From: Hydractinia symbiolongicarpus
Lineage: Eukaryota; Cnidaria; Hydrozoa; Anthoathecata; Hydractiniidae
Reading direction: 5' to 3'
Length of the DNA stretch: 64,000 nucleotides
Assembly: GCF_029227915.1 (NCBI RefSeq)
Contig: NC_079884.1
Location: 29,328,001-29,392,000, forward strand
The notes beneath the pieces were generated by a model that saw only the letters and a list, made by a program, of their open reading frames with translations, made no database searches and was not told the origin of the DNA. Positions within the stretch are counted from its first letter, which is position 1; the number at the start of each line of letters is the position of its first letter. The position numbers and the translations under genes were made by a program. Of this stretch, positions 37,394 to 50,334 are shown piece after piece.

Positions 37394-40300
37394 GACAGTT
37401 TGACTACAAGAAATAACATTCTTATTAATCTGACATAATTGCTGGAACTCAGCGATTACACTGGGCGCTGCGGTAGCGTTTTATTTAAAAATTAGGATAA
37501 ATAAGTCTTTTTTTACTGTGGGACCAATCCTGGCCGTTAGCACGCGCTGAACAAATAGGAACAGTTTCAAAGACTACATTTCATTGACTTTCTAGCGGTT
37601 TAAATCCGTTTGAGTTACAACCGTTGCGTCACATATTCGTACCAACATGTATTTAGCGATAGTATTCGGATATTCCTAGGTTGCATCGCTTTTAACAGTG
37701 AAACGATTGACTGTGGGACTTAATTGAACTGATTTTGGACTTTGTCCTTATAAATGGGATGATTGAGCTAGTTTGACTAAAAGAAATAACATTCTTCATA
37801 ATTTGACATGATTGCTGGAACTCAGCGATTACACTGGGCGCTGTTGTAGCGCTTTATTAAAAAATTAAGATAAATAAGTCATTTTTTACTGTGGGACCAA
37901 TCCTAGCCGTTAGTTCGCGCTGAAGAAATAGAGACAGTTTCAAAAATTACATTTCATTGACTTTCTAACGGTGTGAAACCGGTTGATTTACAACGGTTGC
38001 GTCACATGTTCGTACCAACATGTATTTAGTGATTTTTTTCCGATATTACTAAGTTGTATCGCTTTTAACAGTGAAACGATTGACTGTGTGACTTAATTGA
38101 ACTGATTCTGGACTGTGACCTTATAAATGCAATAAATGAGCCAATTGGACTCCAAGGAATAACATTCTTCTTAATTCGACATGATTGCTGGAATTCAGCG
38201 AGTACACTAGGCTCTGTGGTAGCGCTTTATTTAAAAATTTAGATAAGTAAATCTTTTTTACTGTCGGACTAATCCTGGCCGTTATCGTGCGCTGAAGAAA
38301 TAGAGACAGTTTCAAAAACTACATTTCATTGACTTTCTAACGGTGTCAATCCGTTTTAGTTACAACGGTTGCGTCACATATTCGTACCAACATGTATTTA
38401 GTGATATCTTTCCGATATTACTAAGTTATATCGCTTTTAACAGTGAAACGATTGACTGTGGAACTTAATTGAACTAACTTTGGACTGTGACCTTATAAAT
38501 TTGATAAATGAGACAGTTTGACTACAAGAAATAACATTCTTATTAATCTGACATAATTGCTGGAACTCAGCGATTACACTGGGCGCTGCGGTAGCGTTTT
38601 ATTTAAAAATTAGGATAAATAAGTCTTTTTTTACTGTGGGACCAATCCTGGCGGTTAGCACGCGCTGAACAAATAGGAACAGTTTCAAAGACTACATTTC
38701 ATTGACTTTCTAGCTGTTTAAGTCCGTTTGAGTTACAACCGTTGCGTCACATATTCGTACCAACATGTATTTAGCGATAGTATTCGGATATTCCTAGGTT
38801 GCATCGCTTTTAACAGTGAAACGATTGACTGTGGGACTTAATTGAATGGATTTTGGACTTTGTCCTGATAAATGGGATAAATGAGCCAGCTTGACTAAAA
38901 GAAATAACATTCTTCATAATTTGACATGATTGCTGGAACTCAGCGATTACACTGGGCGCTGTGGTAGCGCTTTATTAAAAAATTAAGATAAATAAGTCAT
39001 TTTTTACTGTGGGAGTAATCCTTGCCGTTAGTTCGCGCTGAAGAAACAGAGACAGTCTCAAAAACTACATTTCATTGACTTCTTGGCGGTATCAATCCAT
39101 TTGAATTAAAACGGTTGCGTCACATATTCGTACCAACATGTATTTAGTGATATCTTTCCGATATTACTAAGTTATATCGCTTTTAACAGTGAAACGATTG
39201 ACTGTGGAACTTAATTGAACTAACTTTGGACTGTGACCTTATAAATGTCATAAGTGAGCCAACTGGACTCCAAGAAATAACATTCTTCTTAATTTGACAT
39301 GATTGCCGAAACTCAGCGATTACACTGGCCGCTGTGGTAGCGCTTTATTTAAAAATTAAGATAAATAAGTTATTTTTTGCAGTGGGACCAATCCTTGCCG
39401 TTAGCACGCGCTGAACAAATAGGAACAGTTTCAAAGACTACATTTCATTGACTTTCTAGCGGTTTAAATCCGTTTGAGTTACAACCGTTGCGTCACATAT
39501 TCGTACCAACATGTATTTAGCGATAGTATTCGGATATTCCTAGGTTGCATCGCTTTTAACAGTGAAACGATTGACTGTGGGACTTAATTGAACTGATTTT
39601 GGACTTTGTCCTTATAAATGGGATGATTGAGCTAGTTTGACTAAAAGAAATAACATTCTTCATAATTTGACATGATTGCTGGAACTCAGCGATTACACTG
39701 GGCGCTGTTGTAGCGCTTTATTAAAAAATTAAGATAAATAAGTCATTTTTTACTGTGGGACCAATCCTAGCCGTTAGTTCGCGCTGAAGAAATAGAGACA
39801 GTTTCAAAAATTACATTTCATTGACTTTCTAACGGTGTGAAACCGGTTGATTTACAACGGTTGCGTCACATGTTCGTACCAACATGTATTTAGTGATTTT
39901 TTTCCGATATTACTAAGTTGTATCGCTTTTAACAGTGAAACGATTGACTGTGTGACTTAATTGAACTGATTCTGGACTGTGACCTTATAAATGCAATAAA
40001 TGAGCCAATTGGACTCCAAGAAATAACATTCTTTTTAATTTAACATGATTGTGGGAACTCAGTGATTACACTGGGCTCTGTGGTAGCGCTTTATTTAAAA
40101 ATTAAGATAAATTAGTCATTTTTACTGTGGGACCAATCCTAGCCGTTAGCGAGCGCTGAAGATATAGAGACAGTTTCAAAAACTCCATTTCATTGACTTT
40201 CTAACAGTGTCAATCCGTTTGAGTTACAACGGTTGCGTCATATATTCGTACCAACATGTATTTAGCGATAGTATTCGGATATTACTAGGTTGCATCGCTT

Positions 40301-40671
40301 TTAACAGTGAAACGTTTGACTGTGGGACTTAATTGAACTGACTTTGGACTTTGACCTTATAAATGTGATAAATGAGACAGTTTGACTACAAGAAATAACA
40401 TTCTTATTAATCTGACATAATTGCTGGAACTCAGCGATTACACTGGGCGCTGCGGTAGCGTTTTATTTAAAAATTAGGATAAATAAGTCTTTTTTTACTG
40501 TGGGACCAATCCTGGCCGTTAGCACGCGCTGAACAAATAGGAACAGTTTCAAAGACTACATTTGATTGACTTTCTAGCGGTTTAAATCCGTTTGAGTTAC
40601 AACCGTTGCGTCACATATTCGTACCAACATGTATTTAGCGATAGTATTCGGATATTCCTAGGTTGTATTGC

Positions 40672-40688
40672 TTTTAATAATTTAATTG
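40672..40688 (+). other. Rewritten conserved box (copy 3)
   Basis: The same replacement, 3752 bp right of copy 2, with ATTTGATTGAC upstream in the same monomer as in the other copies. Confidence 0.85.
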
Positions 40689-41091
40689 ACTGTGGGACTT
40701 AATTGAACTGATTTTGGACTTTGTCCTGATAAATGGGATAAATGAGCCAGTTTGACTAAAAGAAATAACATTCTTCATAATTTGACATGATTGCTGGAAC
40801 TCAGCGATTACACTGGGCGCTGTGGTAGCGCTTCATTTAAAAATTTAGATAAATGAGTCATCATTTACTGTGGGACCAACCCTAGCCGTTATCGCGCGCT
40901 GAAAAAATAGCGACAGATTCAAAAACTACATTTCACTGACTTTCTAACGGTGTCAGTCCGTTTGAGTTACAACGGTTGGGGGACATATTCGTACCAACAT
41001 GTATTTAGCGATATTTTTCTGATATTACTAGGTTGCATCTCTTTTAACAGTGAAACGTTTGAATGTGGGACTTAATTGAACTGACTTTGGA

Positions 41092-41145
41092 CTTTGACCT
41101 TATAAATGTGATAAATGACTTTGACCTTATAAATGTGATAAATGA
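41092..41145 (+). other. 27-bp tandem duplication (copy 3)
   Basis: Both halves are intact (41092-41118 and 41119-41145). It lies 3752 bp right of the 37340 copy. The second 2761-bp unit lacks it at the equivalent site, so it marks the left limit of that HOR match. Confidence 0.92.
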
Positions 41146-41831
41146 GACAGTTTGACTACAAGAAATAACATTCTTATTAATCTGACATAATTGCTGGAAC
41201 TCAGCGATTACACTGGGCGCTGCGGTAGCGTTTTATTTAAAAATTAGGATAAATAAGTCTTTTTTTACTGTGGGACCAATCCTGGCGGTTAGCACGCGCT
41301 GAACAAATAGGAACAGTTTCAAAGACTACATTTCATTGACTTTCTAGCTGTTTAAGTCCGTTTGAGTTACAACCGTTGCGTCACATATTCGTACCAACAT
41401 GTATTTAGCGATAGTATTCGGATATTCCTAGGTTGCATCGCTTTTAACAGTGAAACGATTGACTGTGGGACTTAATTGAATGGATTTTGGACTTTGTCCT
41501 GATAAATGGGATAAATGAGCCAGCTTGACTAAAAGAAATAACATTCTTCATAATTTGACATGATTGCTGGAACTCAGCGATTACACTGGGCGCTGTGGTA
41601 GCGCTTTATTAAAAAATTAAGATAAATAAGTCATTTTTTACTGTGGGAGTAATCCTTGCCGTTAGTTCGCGCTGAAGAAACAGAGACAGTCTCAAAAACT
41701 ACATTTCATTGACTTCTTGGCGGTATCAATCCATTTGAATTACAACGGTTGCGTCACATATTCGTACCAACATGTATTTAGTGATATCTTTCCGATATTA
41801 CTAAGTTATATCGCTTTTAACAGTGAAACGA

Positions 41832-41843
41832 TTGACTGAGACA
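41832..41843 (+). other. ~215-bp deletion junction (copy 3)
   Basis: The breakpoint is identical, now inside the 2761-bp unit. The flanking GAAACAGAGACAGTCTC monomer upstream is the same subtype as at 30880, so this is a transferred copy and not a new event. Confidence 0.88.
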
Positions 41844-42342
41844 GTTTCAAAAACTCCATTTCATTGACTTTCTAACAGTGTCAATCCGTTTGAGTTACAA
41901 CGGTTGCGTCATATATTCGTACCAACATGTATTTAGCGATAGTATTCGGATATTACTAGGTTGCATCGCTTTTAACAGTGAAACGTTTGACTGTGGGACT
42001 TAATTGAACTGACTTTGGACTTTGACCTTATAAATGTGATAAATGAGACAGTTTGACTACAAGAAATAACATTCTTATTAATCTGACATAATTGCTGGAA
42101 CTCAGCGATTACGCTGGGCGCTGCGGTAGCGTTTTATTTAAAAATTAGGATAAATAAGTCTTTTTTTACTGTGGGACCAATCCTGGCCGTTAGCACGCGC
42201 TGAACAAATAGGAACAGTTTCAAAGACTACATTTGATTGACTTTCTAGCGGTTTAAATCCGTTTGAGTTACAACCTTTGCGTCACATATTCGTACCAACA
42301 TGTATTTAGCGATAGTATTCGGATATTCCTAGGTTGTATTGC

Positions 42343-42359
42343 TTTTAATAATTTAATTG
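42343..42359 (+). other. Rewritten conserved box (copy 4)
   Basis: The same replacement in the first 2761-bp unit. This copy also has ACAACCTTTGCG instead of ACAACCGTTGCG upstream. Downstream the monomer switches to the GTATTATAAGTTAGAC subtype, unlike copies 1-3. Confidence 0.85.
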
Positions 42360-44592
42360 ACTGTGGGACTTAATTGAACTGATTTTGGACTGTGACCTTA
42401 TAAGTATTATAAGTTAGACAATTGGACTCCAAGAAATAACATTCTTTTTAATTTAACATGATTGTGGGAACTCAGTGATTACACTGGGCTCTGTGGTAGC
42501 GCTTTATTTAAAAATTAAGATAAATCAGTCATTTTTACTCTGGGACCAATCCTAGCCGTTAGCGAGCGCTGAAGATATAGAGACAGTTTCAAAAACTCCA
42601 TTTCATTGACTTTCTAACAGTGTCAATCCGTTTGAGTTACAACGGTTGCGTCACATATTCGTACCAACATGTACTTAGCGATTTTTTGCCGATATTACTA
42701 AGTTGTATCGCTTTTAACAGTGAAACGATTGACTGTGGGACTTAATTGAACTGATTTTGGACTGTGACCTTATAAGTATTATAAGTTAGACAATTGGACT
42801 CCAAGAAATAACATTCTTTTTAATTTAACATGATTGTGGGAACTCAGTGATTACACTGGGCTCTGTGGTAGCGCTTTATTTAAAAATTAAGATAAATCAG
42901 TCATTTTTACTGTGGGACCAATCCTAGCCGTTAGTTCGCGCTGAAGAAATAGAGACAGTCTCAAAAACTACATTTCATTGACTTCTTGGCGGTATCAATC
43001 CATTTGAATTACAACGGTTGCGTCACATATTCGTACCAACATGTATTTAGTGATATCTTTCCGATATTACTAAGTTATATCGCTTTTAACAGTGAAACGA
43101 TTGACTGTGGAACTTAATTGAACTAATTTGGGACTGTGACCTTATAAATGTGATAAGTGAGCCAACTGGACTCCAAGAAATAACATTCTTCTTAATTTGA
43201 CATGATTGCCGGAACTCAGCGATTACACTGGGCGCTGTGGTAGCGCTTCATTTAAAAAATTAAATAAATAATTTATTCTTCATTGTGGGACCAATCCTAG
43301 CCGTTATCGCGCGCTAAAGAAATAGAGACAATTTCAAAAACTACATTTCATTGACTTTCTAACGGTGTCAATCCGTTTGAGTTACAACGGTTGCGTCATA
43401 TATTCGTACCAACATGTATTTAGTGATCTTTTGCCGATATTACTAAGTTGTATCGCTTTTAACAGTGAAACGATTGACTGTGGGACTTAATTGAACTGGT
43501 TCTGGACTGTGACCAGATAAATGTGATAAATGATACAATTGGACTCCAAGAAATAACATTCTTCTTAATTTGACATAATTGCCGGAACTCAGCGATTACA
43601 CTGGGCGCTGGGGTAGCGCTTCATTTAAAAATTTAGATAAATGAGTCATCATTTACTGTGGGACCAACCCTAGCCGTTATCGCGCACTGAAGAAATAGCG
43701 ACAGATTCAAAAACTACATTTCACTGACTTTCTAACGGTGTCAGTCCGTTTGAGTTACAACGGTTGGGGGACATATTCGTACCAACATGTATTTAGCGAT
43801 ATTTTTCTGATATTACTAGGTTGCATCGCTTTTAACAGTGAAACGTTAGACCTTGGGACTTAATTGAACTGACTTTGGACTTTGACCTTATAAATGTGAT
43901 AAATGAGACAGTTTGACTACAAGAAATAACATTCTTATTAATCTAACATAATTGCTGGAACTCAGCGATTACACTGGGCGCTGCGGTAGCGTTTTATTTA
44001 AAAATTAGGATAAATAAGTCTTTTTTTACTGTGGGACCAATCCTGGCGGTTAGCACGCGCTGAACAAATAGGAACAGTTTCAAAGACTACATTTCATTGA
44101 CTTTCTAGCTGTTTAAGTCCGTTTGAGTTACAACCGTTGCGTCACATATTCGTACCAACATGTATTTAGCGATAGTATTCGGATATTCCTAGGTTGCATC
44201 GCTTTTAACAGTGAAACGATTGACTGTGGGACTTAATTGAATGGATTTTGGACTTTGTCCTGATAAATGGGATAAATGAGCCAGCTTGACTAAAAGAAAT
44301 AACATTCTTCATAATTTGACATGATTGCTGGAACTCAGCGATTACACTGGGCGCTGTGGTAGCGCTTTATTAAAAAATTAAGATAAATAAGTCATTTTTT
44401 ACTGTGGGAGTAATCCTTGCCGTTAGTTCGCGCTGAAGAAACAGAGACAGTCTCAAAAACTACATTTCATTGACTTCTTGGCGGTATCAATCCATTTGAA
44501 TTACAACGGTTGCGTCACATATTCGTACCAACATGTATTTAGTGATATCTTTCCGATATTACTAAGTTATATCGCTTTTAACAGTGAAACGA

Positions 44593-44604
44593 TTGACTGA
44601 GACA
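44593..44604 (+). other. ~215-bp deletion junction (copy 4)
   Basis: This lies 2761 bp right of copy 3, in the second 2761-bp unit. No further copies were seen to the right of this point. Confidence 0.88.
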
Positions 44605-45103
44605 GTTTCAAAAACTCCATTTCATTGACTTTCTAACAGTGTCAATCCGTTTGAGTTACAACGGTTGCGTCATATATTCGTACCAACATGTATTTAGCGA
44701 TAGTATTCGGATATTACTAGGTTGCATCGCTTTTAACAGTGAAACGTTTGACTGTGGGACTTAATTGAACTGACTTTGGACTTTGACCTTATAAATGTGA
44801 TAAATGAGACAGTTTGACTACAAGAAATAACATTCTTATTAATCTGACATAATTGCTGGAACTCAGCGATTACGCTGGGCGCTGCGGTAGCGTTTTATTT
44901 AAAAATTAGGATAAATAAGTCTTTTTTTACTGTGGGACCAATCCTGGCCGTTAGCACGCGCTGAACAAATAGGAACAGTTTCAAAGACTACATTTGATTG
45001 ACTTTCTAGCGGTTTAAATCCGTTTGAGTTACAACCTTTGCGTCACATATTCGTACCAACATGTATTTAGCGATAGTATTCGGATATTCCTAGGTTGTAT
45101 TGC

Positions 45104-45120
45104 TTTTAATAATTTAATTG
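45104..45120 (+). other. Rewritten conserved box (copy 5)
   Basis: The same as copy 4, 2761 bp to the right, sharing both the ACAACCTTTGCG change and the downstream subtype switch. Confidence 0.85.
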
Positions 45121-46799
45121 ACTGTGGGACTTAATTGAACTGATTTTGGACTGTGACCTTATAAGTATTATAAGTTAGACAATTGGACTCCAAGAAATAA
45201 CATTCTTTTTAATTTAACATGATTGTGGGAACTCAGTGATTACACTGGGCTCTGTGGTAGCGCTTTATTTAAAAATTAAGATAAATCAGTCATTTTTACT
45301 CTGGGACCAATCCTAGCCGTTAGCGAGCGCTGAAGATATAGAGACAGTTTCAAAAACTCCATTTCATTGACTTTCTAACAGTGTCAATCCGTTTGAGTTA
45401 CAACGGTTGCGTCACATATTCGTACCAACATGTATTTAGCGATTTTTTGCCGATATTACTAAGTTGTATCGCTTTTAACAGTGAAACGATTGACTGTGGG
45501 ACTTAATTGAACTGATTTTGGACTGTGACCTTATAAGTATTATAAGTTAGACAATTGGACTCCAAGAAATAACATTCTTTTTAATTTAACATGATTGTGG
45601 GAACTCAGTGATTACACTGGGCTCTGTGGTAGCGCTTTATTTAAAAATTAAGATAAATCAGTCATTTTTACTGTGGGACCAATCCTAGCCGTTAGTTCGC
45701 GCTGAAGAAATAGAGACAGTCTCAAAAACTACATTTCATTGACTTCTTGGCGGTATCAATCCATTTGAATTACAACGGTTGCGTCACATATTCGTACCAA
45801 CATGTATTTAGTGATATCTTTCCGATATTACTAAGTTATATCGCTTTTAACAGTGAAACGATTGACTGTGGAACTTAATTGAACTAATTTGGGACTGTGA
45901 CCTTATAAATGTGATAAGTGAGCCAACTGGACTCCAAGAAATAACATTCTTCTTAATTTGACATGATTGCCGGAACTCAGCGATTACACTGGGCGCTGTG
46001 GTAGCGCTTCATTTAAAAAATTAAATAAATAATTTATTCTTCATTGTGGGACCAATCCTAGCCGTTATCGCGCGCTAAAGAAATAGAGACAATTTCAAAA
46101 ACTACATTTCATTGACTTTCTAACGGTGTCAATCCGTTTGAGTTACAACGGTTGCGTCATATATTCGTACCAACATGTATTTAGTGATCTTTTGCCGATA
46201 TTACTAAGTTGTATCGCTTTTAACAGTGAAACGATTGACTGTGGGACTTAATTGAACTGGTTCTGGACTGTGACCAGATAAATGTGATAAATGAGACAAT
46301 TGGACTCCAAGAAATAACATTCTTCTTAATTTGACATAATTGCCGGAACTCAGCGATTACACTGGGCGCTGTGGTAGCGCTTCATTTAAAAATTTAGATA
46401 AATGAGTCATCATTTACTGTGGGACCAACCCTAGCCGTTATCGCGCACTGAAGAAATAGCGACAGATTCAAAAACTACATTTCACTGACTTTCTAACGGT
46501 GTCAGTCCGTTTGAGTTACAACGGTTGGGGGACATATTCGTACCAACATGTATTTAGCGATATTTTTCTGATATTACTAGGTTGCATCGCTTTTAACAGT
46601 GAAACGTTAGACATTGGGACTTAATTGAACTGACTTTGGACTTTGACCTTATAAATGTGATAAATGAGACAGTTTGACTACAAGAAATAACATTCTTATT
46701 AATCTGACATAATTGCTGGAACTCAGCGATTACACTGGGCGCTGCGGTAGCGTTTTATTTAAAAATTAGGATAAATAAGTCTTTTTTTACTGTGGGACC

Positions 46800-48291
46800 A
46801 ATCCTAGCCGTTATCGTGCGCTGAAGAAATAGAGACAGTTTCAAATACTACATTTCATTGACTTCTTGGCGGTATAAGTCCGTTTGAGTTACAACGGTTC
46901 TGTCACATATTCGTACCAACATGTATTTAGCGATAGTAATCGGATATTCCTAGGTTGCATCGCTTTTAACAGTGAAACGATTGACTGTGGGACTTAATTG
47001 AACTGATTTTGGACTTTGTCCTTATAAATGGGATAAATGAGCCAGTTTGACTAAAAGAAATAACATTCTTCATAATTTGAAATGATTGCTGGAACTCAGC
47101 GATTACACTGGGCGCTGTGGTGGCGCCTTATAAAAAAATTAAGATAAATAAGTCATTTTTTACTGTGGGACTAATCCTTGTCGTTAGTTCGCACTGAAGA
47201 AATAGAGTCAGTTTCAAAAACTACATTTCATTGACTTCTTGGCGGTATCAATCCATTTGAATTACAACGGTTGCGTCACATATTCGTACCAACATGTATT
47301 TAGTGATATCTTTCCGATATTACTAAGTTATATCGCTTTTAACAGTGAAACGATTGACTGTGGAACTTAATTGAACTAATTTGGGACTGTGACCTTATAA
47401 ATGTGATATGTGAGCCAACTGGACTCCAAGAAATAACATTCTTCTTAATTTGACATGATTGCCGGAACTCAGCGATTACACTGGGCGCTGTGGTAGCGCT
47501 TCATTTAAAAATTTAAATAAATAATTTATTCTTCATTGTGGGACCAATCCTAGCCGTTATCGCGCGCTAAAGAAATAGAGACAATTTCAAAAACTACATT
47601 TCATTGACTTTCTAACGGTGTCAATCCGTTTGAGTTACAACGGTTGCGTCATATATTCGTACCAACATGTATTTAGTGATCTTTTGCCGATATTACTAAG
47701 TTGTATCGCTTTTAACAGTGAAACGATTGACTGTGGGACTTAATTGAACTGGTTCTGGACTGTGACCAGATAAATGTGATAAATGAGACAATTGGACTCC
47801 AAGAAATAACATTCTTCTTAATTTGACATAATTGCCGGAACTCAGCGATTACACTGGGCGCTGTGGTAGCGCTTCATTTAAAAATTTAGATAAATGAGTA
47901 ATCATTTACTGTGGGACCAACCCTAGCCGTTATCGCGCACTGAAGAAATAGCGACAGATTCAAAAACTACATTTCACTGACTTTCTAACGGTGTCAGTCC
48001 GTTTGAGTTACAACGGTTGGGGGACATATTCGTACCAACATGTATTTAGCGATATTTTTCTGATATTACTAGGTTGCATCGCTTTTAACAGTGAAACGTT
48101 AGACCTTGGGACTTAATTGAACTGACTTTGGACTTTGACCTTATAAATGTGATAAATGAGACAGTTTGACTACAAGAAATAACATTCTTATTAATCTGAC
48201 ATAATTGCTGGAACTCAGCGATTACACTGGGCGCTGCGGTAGCGTTTTATTTAAAAATTAGGATAAATAAGTCTTTTTTTACTGTGGGACC
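46800..48291 (+). repeat. 1492-bp higher-order unit (four monomers)
   Basis: The match runs from about 45735-47380 to 47227-48870, about 2.1 copies. The unit drawn here is bounded by equivalent AATCCTAGCCGTTATCG starts at 46800 and 48292. TAAATAAATAAT lies at 46022 and 47514. 1492 is four times 373, with no lesion. GTTGGGGGACAT is present once per unit. Confidence 0.85.
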
Positions 48292-50334
48292 AATCCTAGC
48301 CGTTATCGTGCGCTGAAGAAATAGAGACAGTTTCAAATACTACATTTCATTGACTTCTTGGCGGTATAAGTCCGTTTGAGTTACAACGGTTCTGTCACAT
48401 ATTCGTACCAACATGTATTTAGCGATAGTAATCGGATATTCCTAGGTTGCATCGCTTTTAACAGTGAAACGATTGACTGTGGGACTTAATTGAACTGATT
48501 TTGGACTTTGTCCTTATAAATGGGATAAATGAGCCAGTTTGACTAAAAGAAATAACATTCTTCATAATTTGAAATGATTGCTGGAACTCAGCGATTACAC
48601 TGGGCGCTGTGGTGGCGCCTTATAAAAAAATTAAGATAAATAAGTCATTTTTTACTGTGGGACTAATCCTTGTCGTTAGTTCGCACTGAAGAAATAGAGT
48701 CAGTTTCAAAAACTACATTTCATTGACTTCTTGGCGGTATCAATCAATTTGAATTTCAACGGTTGCGTCACATATTCGTACCAAGATGTATTTAGTGATA
48801 TCTTTCCGATATTACTAAGTTATATCGCTTTTAACAGTGAAACGATTGACTGTGGAACTTAATTGAACTAACTTTGGACTGTGACCTTATAAATGTGATA
48901 AGTGAGCCAACTGGACTCCAAGAAATAACATTCTTCTTAATTTGACATGATTGCCGAAACTCAGCGATTACACTGGGCGCTGTGGTAGCGCTTTATTTAA
49001 AAATTAAGATAAATAAGTTATTTTTTGCATTGGGACCAATCCTGGCCGCTACACGCGCTGAACAAATAGGAACAGTTTCAAATACTACATTTCATTGATT
49101 TCTTGGCGGTATAAGTCCGTTTGAGTTACAACGGTTCTGTCACATATTCGTACCAACATGTATTTAGCGATAGTAATCGGATATTCCTAGGTTGCATCGC
49201 TTTTAACAGTGAAACGATTGACTGTGGGACTTAATTAAACTGATTTTGGACTTTGGTCTTATAAATGGGATAAATGAGCCAGTTTGACTAAAAGAAATAA
49301 CATTCTTCATAATTTGAAATGATTGCTGGAACTCAGCGATTACACTGGGCGCTGTGGTGGCGCCTTATAAAAAAATTAAGATAAGTAAGTCATTTTTTAC
49401 TGTGGGACTAATCCTTGTCGTTAGTTCGCGCTGAAGAAATAGAGTCAGTTTCAAAAACTACATTTCATTGACTTCTTGGCGGTATCAATCCATTTGAATT
49501 ACAACGGTTGCGTCACATATTCGTACCAACATGTATTTAGTGATATCTTTCCGATATTACTAAGTTATATCGCTTTTAACAGTGAAACGATTGACTGTGG
49601 AACTTAATTGAACTCACTTTGGACTGTGACCTTATAAATGTCATAAGTGAGCCAACTGGACTCCAAGAAATAACATTCTTCTTAATTTGACATGATTGCC
49701 GAAACTCAGCGATTACACTGGGCGCTGTGGTAGCGCTTTATTTAAAAATTAAGATAAATAAGTTATTTTTTGCAGTGGGACCAATCCTTGCCGTTAGCAC
49801 GCGCTGAACAAATAGGAACAGTTTCAAAGACTACATTTCATTGACTTTCTAGCGGTTTAAATCCGTTTGAGTTACAACCGTTGCGTCTCATATTCGTACC
49901 AACATGTATTTAGCGATAGTATTCGGATATTCCTAGGTTGCATCGCTTTTAACAGTGAAACGATTGACTGTGGGACTTAATTGAACTGATTTTGGACTTT
50001 GTCCTTATAAATGGGATAATTGAGCTAGTTTGACTAAAAGAAATAACATTCTTCATAATTTGACATGATTGCTGGAACTCAGCGATTACACTGGGCGCTG
50101 TGGTAGCGCTTTATTAAAAAATTAAGATAAATAAGTCATTTTTTACTGTGGGACCAATCCTAGCCGTTAGTTCGCGCTGAAGAAATAGAGACAGTTTCAA
50201 AAATTACATTTCATTGACTTTCTAACGGTGTGAAACCAGTTGATTTACAACGGTTGCGTCACATGTTCGTACCAACATGTATTTAGTGATTTTTTTCCGA
50301 TATTACTAAGTTGTATCGCTTTTAACAGTGAAAC
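48292..50334 (+). repeat. Satellite monomers, partial match to 55.8-56.7 kb
   Basis: The start continues the 1492-bp period to about 48870. From about 48740 the order resembles that starting near 55840 (GAATTTCAACGG and ACCAAGATG in both). Two monomers between about 49590 and 50337 have no equivalent in the right-hand copy. GTCATAAG, a marker shared with 19148, 24723 and 39247, occurs at 49640. Confidence 0.72.

Larger units (their letters stand above)
33806..38507 (+). repeat. ~4.7-kb segment (copy 2)
   Basis: This is the partner of 25270-29972. It keeps the order of all subtype markers, including the rewritten box at 36920 and the 27-bp duplication at 37340. Small differences include TTTCATCTC (about 37281) against TTGCATCTC, GTCGTGATAAATG against GTCCTGATAAATG, and GCTTCATATATTCG against GCGTCACATATTCG. 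At 38507 it switches to sequence like 28857-29350. Confidence 0.8.
38508..41277 (+). repeat. Mosaic of satellite segments
   Basis: About seven and a half monomers are assembled from pieces found elsewhere. 38508-39000 resembles 28857-29350 (GGCGGTTAGC at 28997 and 38650). 39180-39990 resembles 24660-25190 and 25620-25860 (GTCATAAG at 39247). From about 40005 the order follows 36253-37500 at a spacing of 3752 bp. A chimeric join near 40010-40020 links AATGCAATAAATGAGCC to CAAGAAATAACATTC followed by TTTTTAATTTAAC. No non-satellite sequence is present. Confidence 0.72.
41278..44038 (+). repeat. 2761-bp higher-order unit, copy 1
   Basis: Landmarks recur 2761 bp to the right: AATCCTGGCGG 41278/44039, the deletion junction near 41837/44598, ACGCTGGGCG 42111/44872, and the rewritten box 42343/45104. 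The period equals eight monomers less the ~215-bp deletion. Few differences were noticed, for example ATGTACTTAGCG (about 42669) against ATGTATTTAGCG. Confidence 0.87.
44039..46799 (+). repeat. 2761-bp higher-order unit, copy 2
   Basis: This matches copy 1 to about 46800, where AATCCTAGCCGTTATCG replaces the AATCCTGGCGGTTAGC expected at the start of a third copy. The last third (from about 45735) also takes part in the 1492-bp period that follows. Confidence 0.87.
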
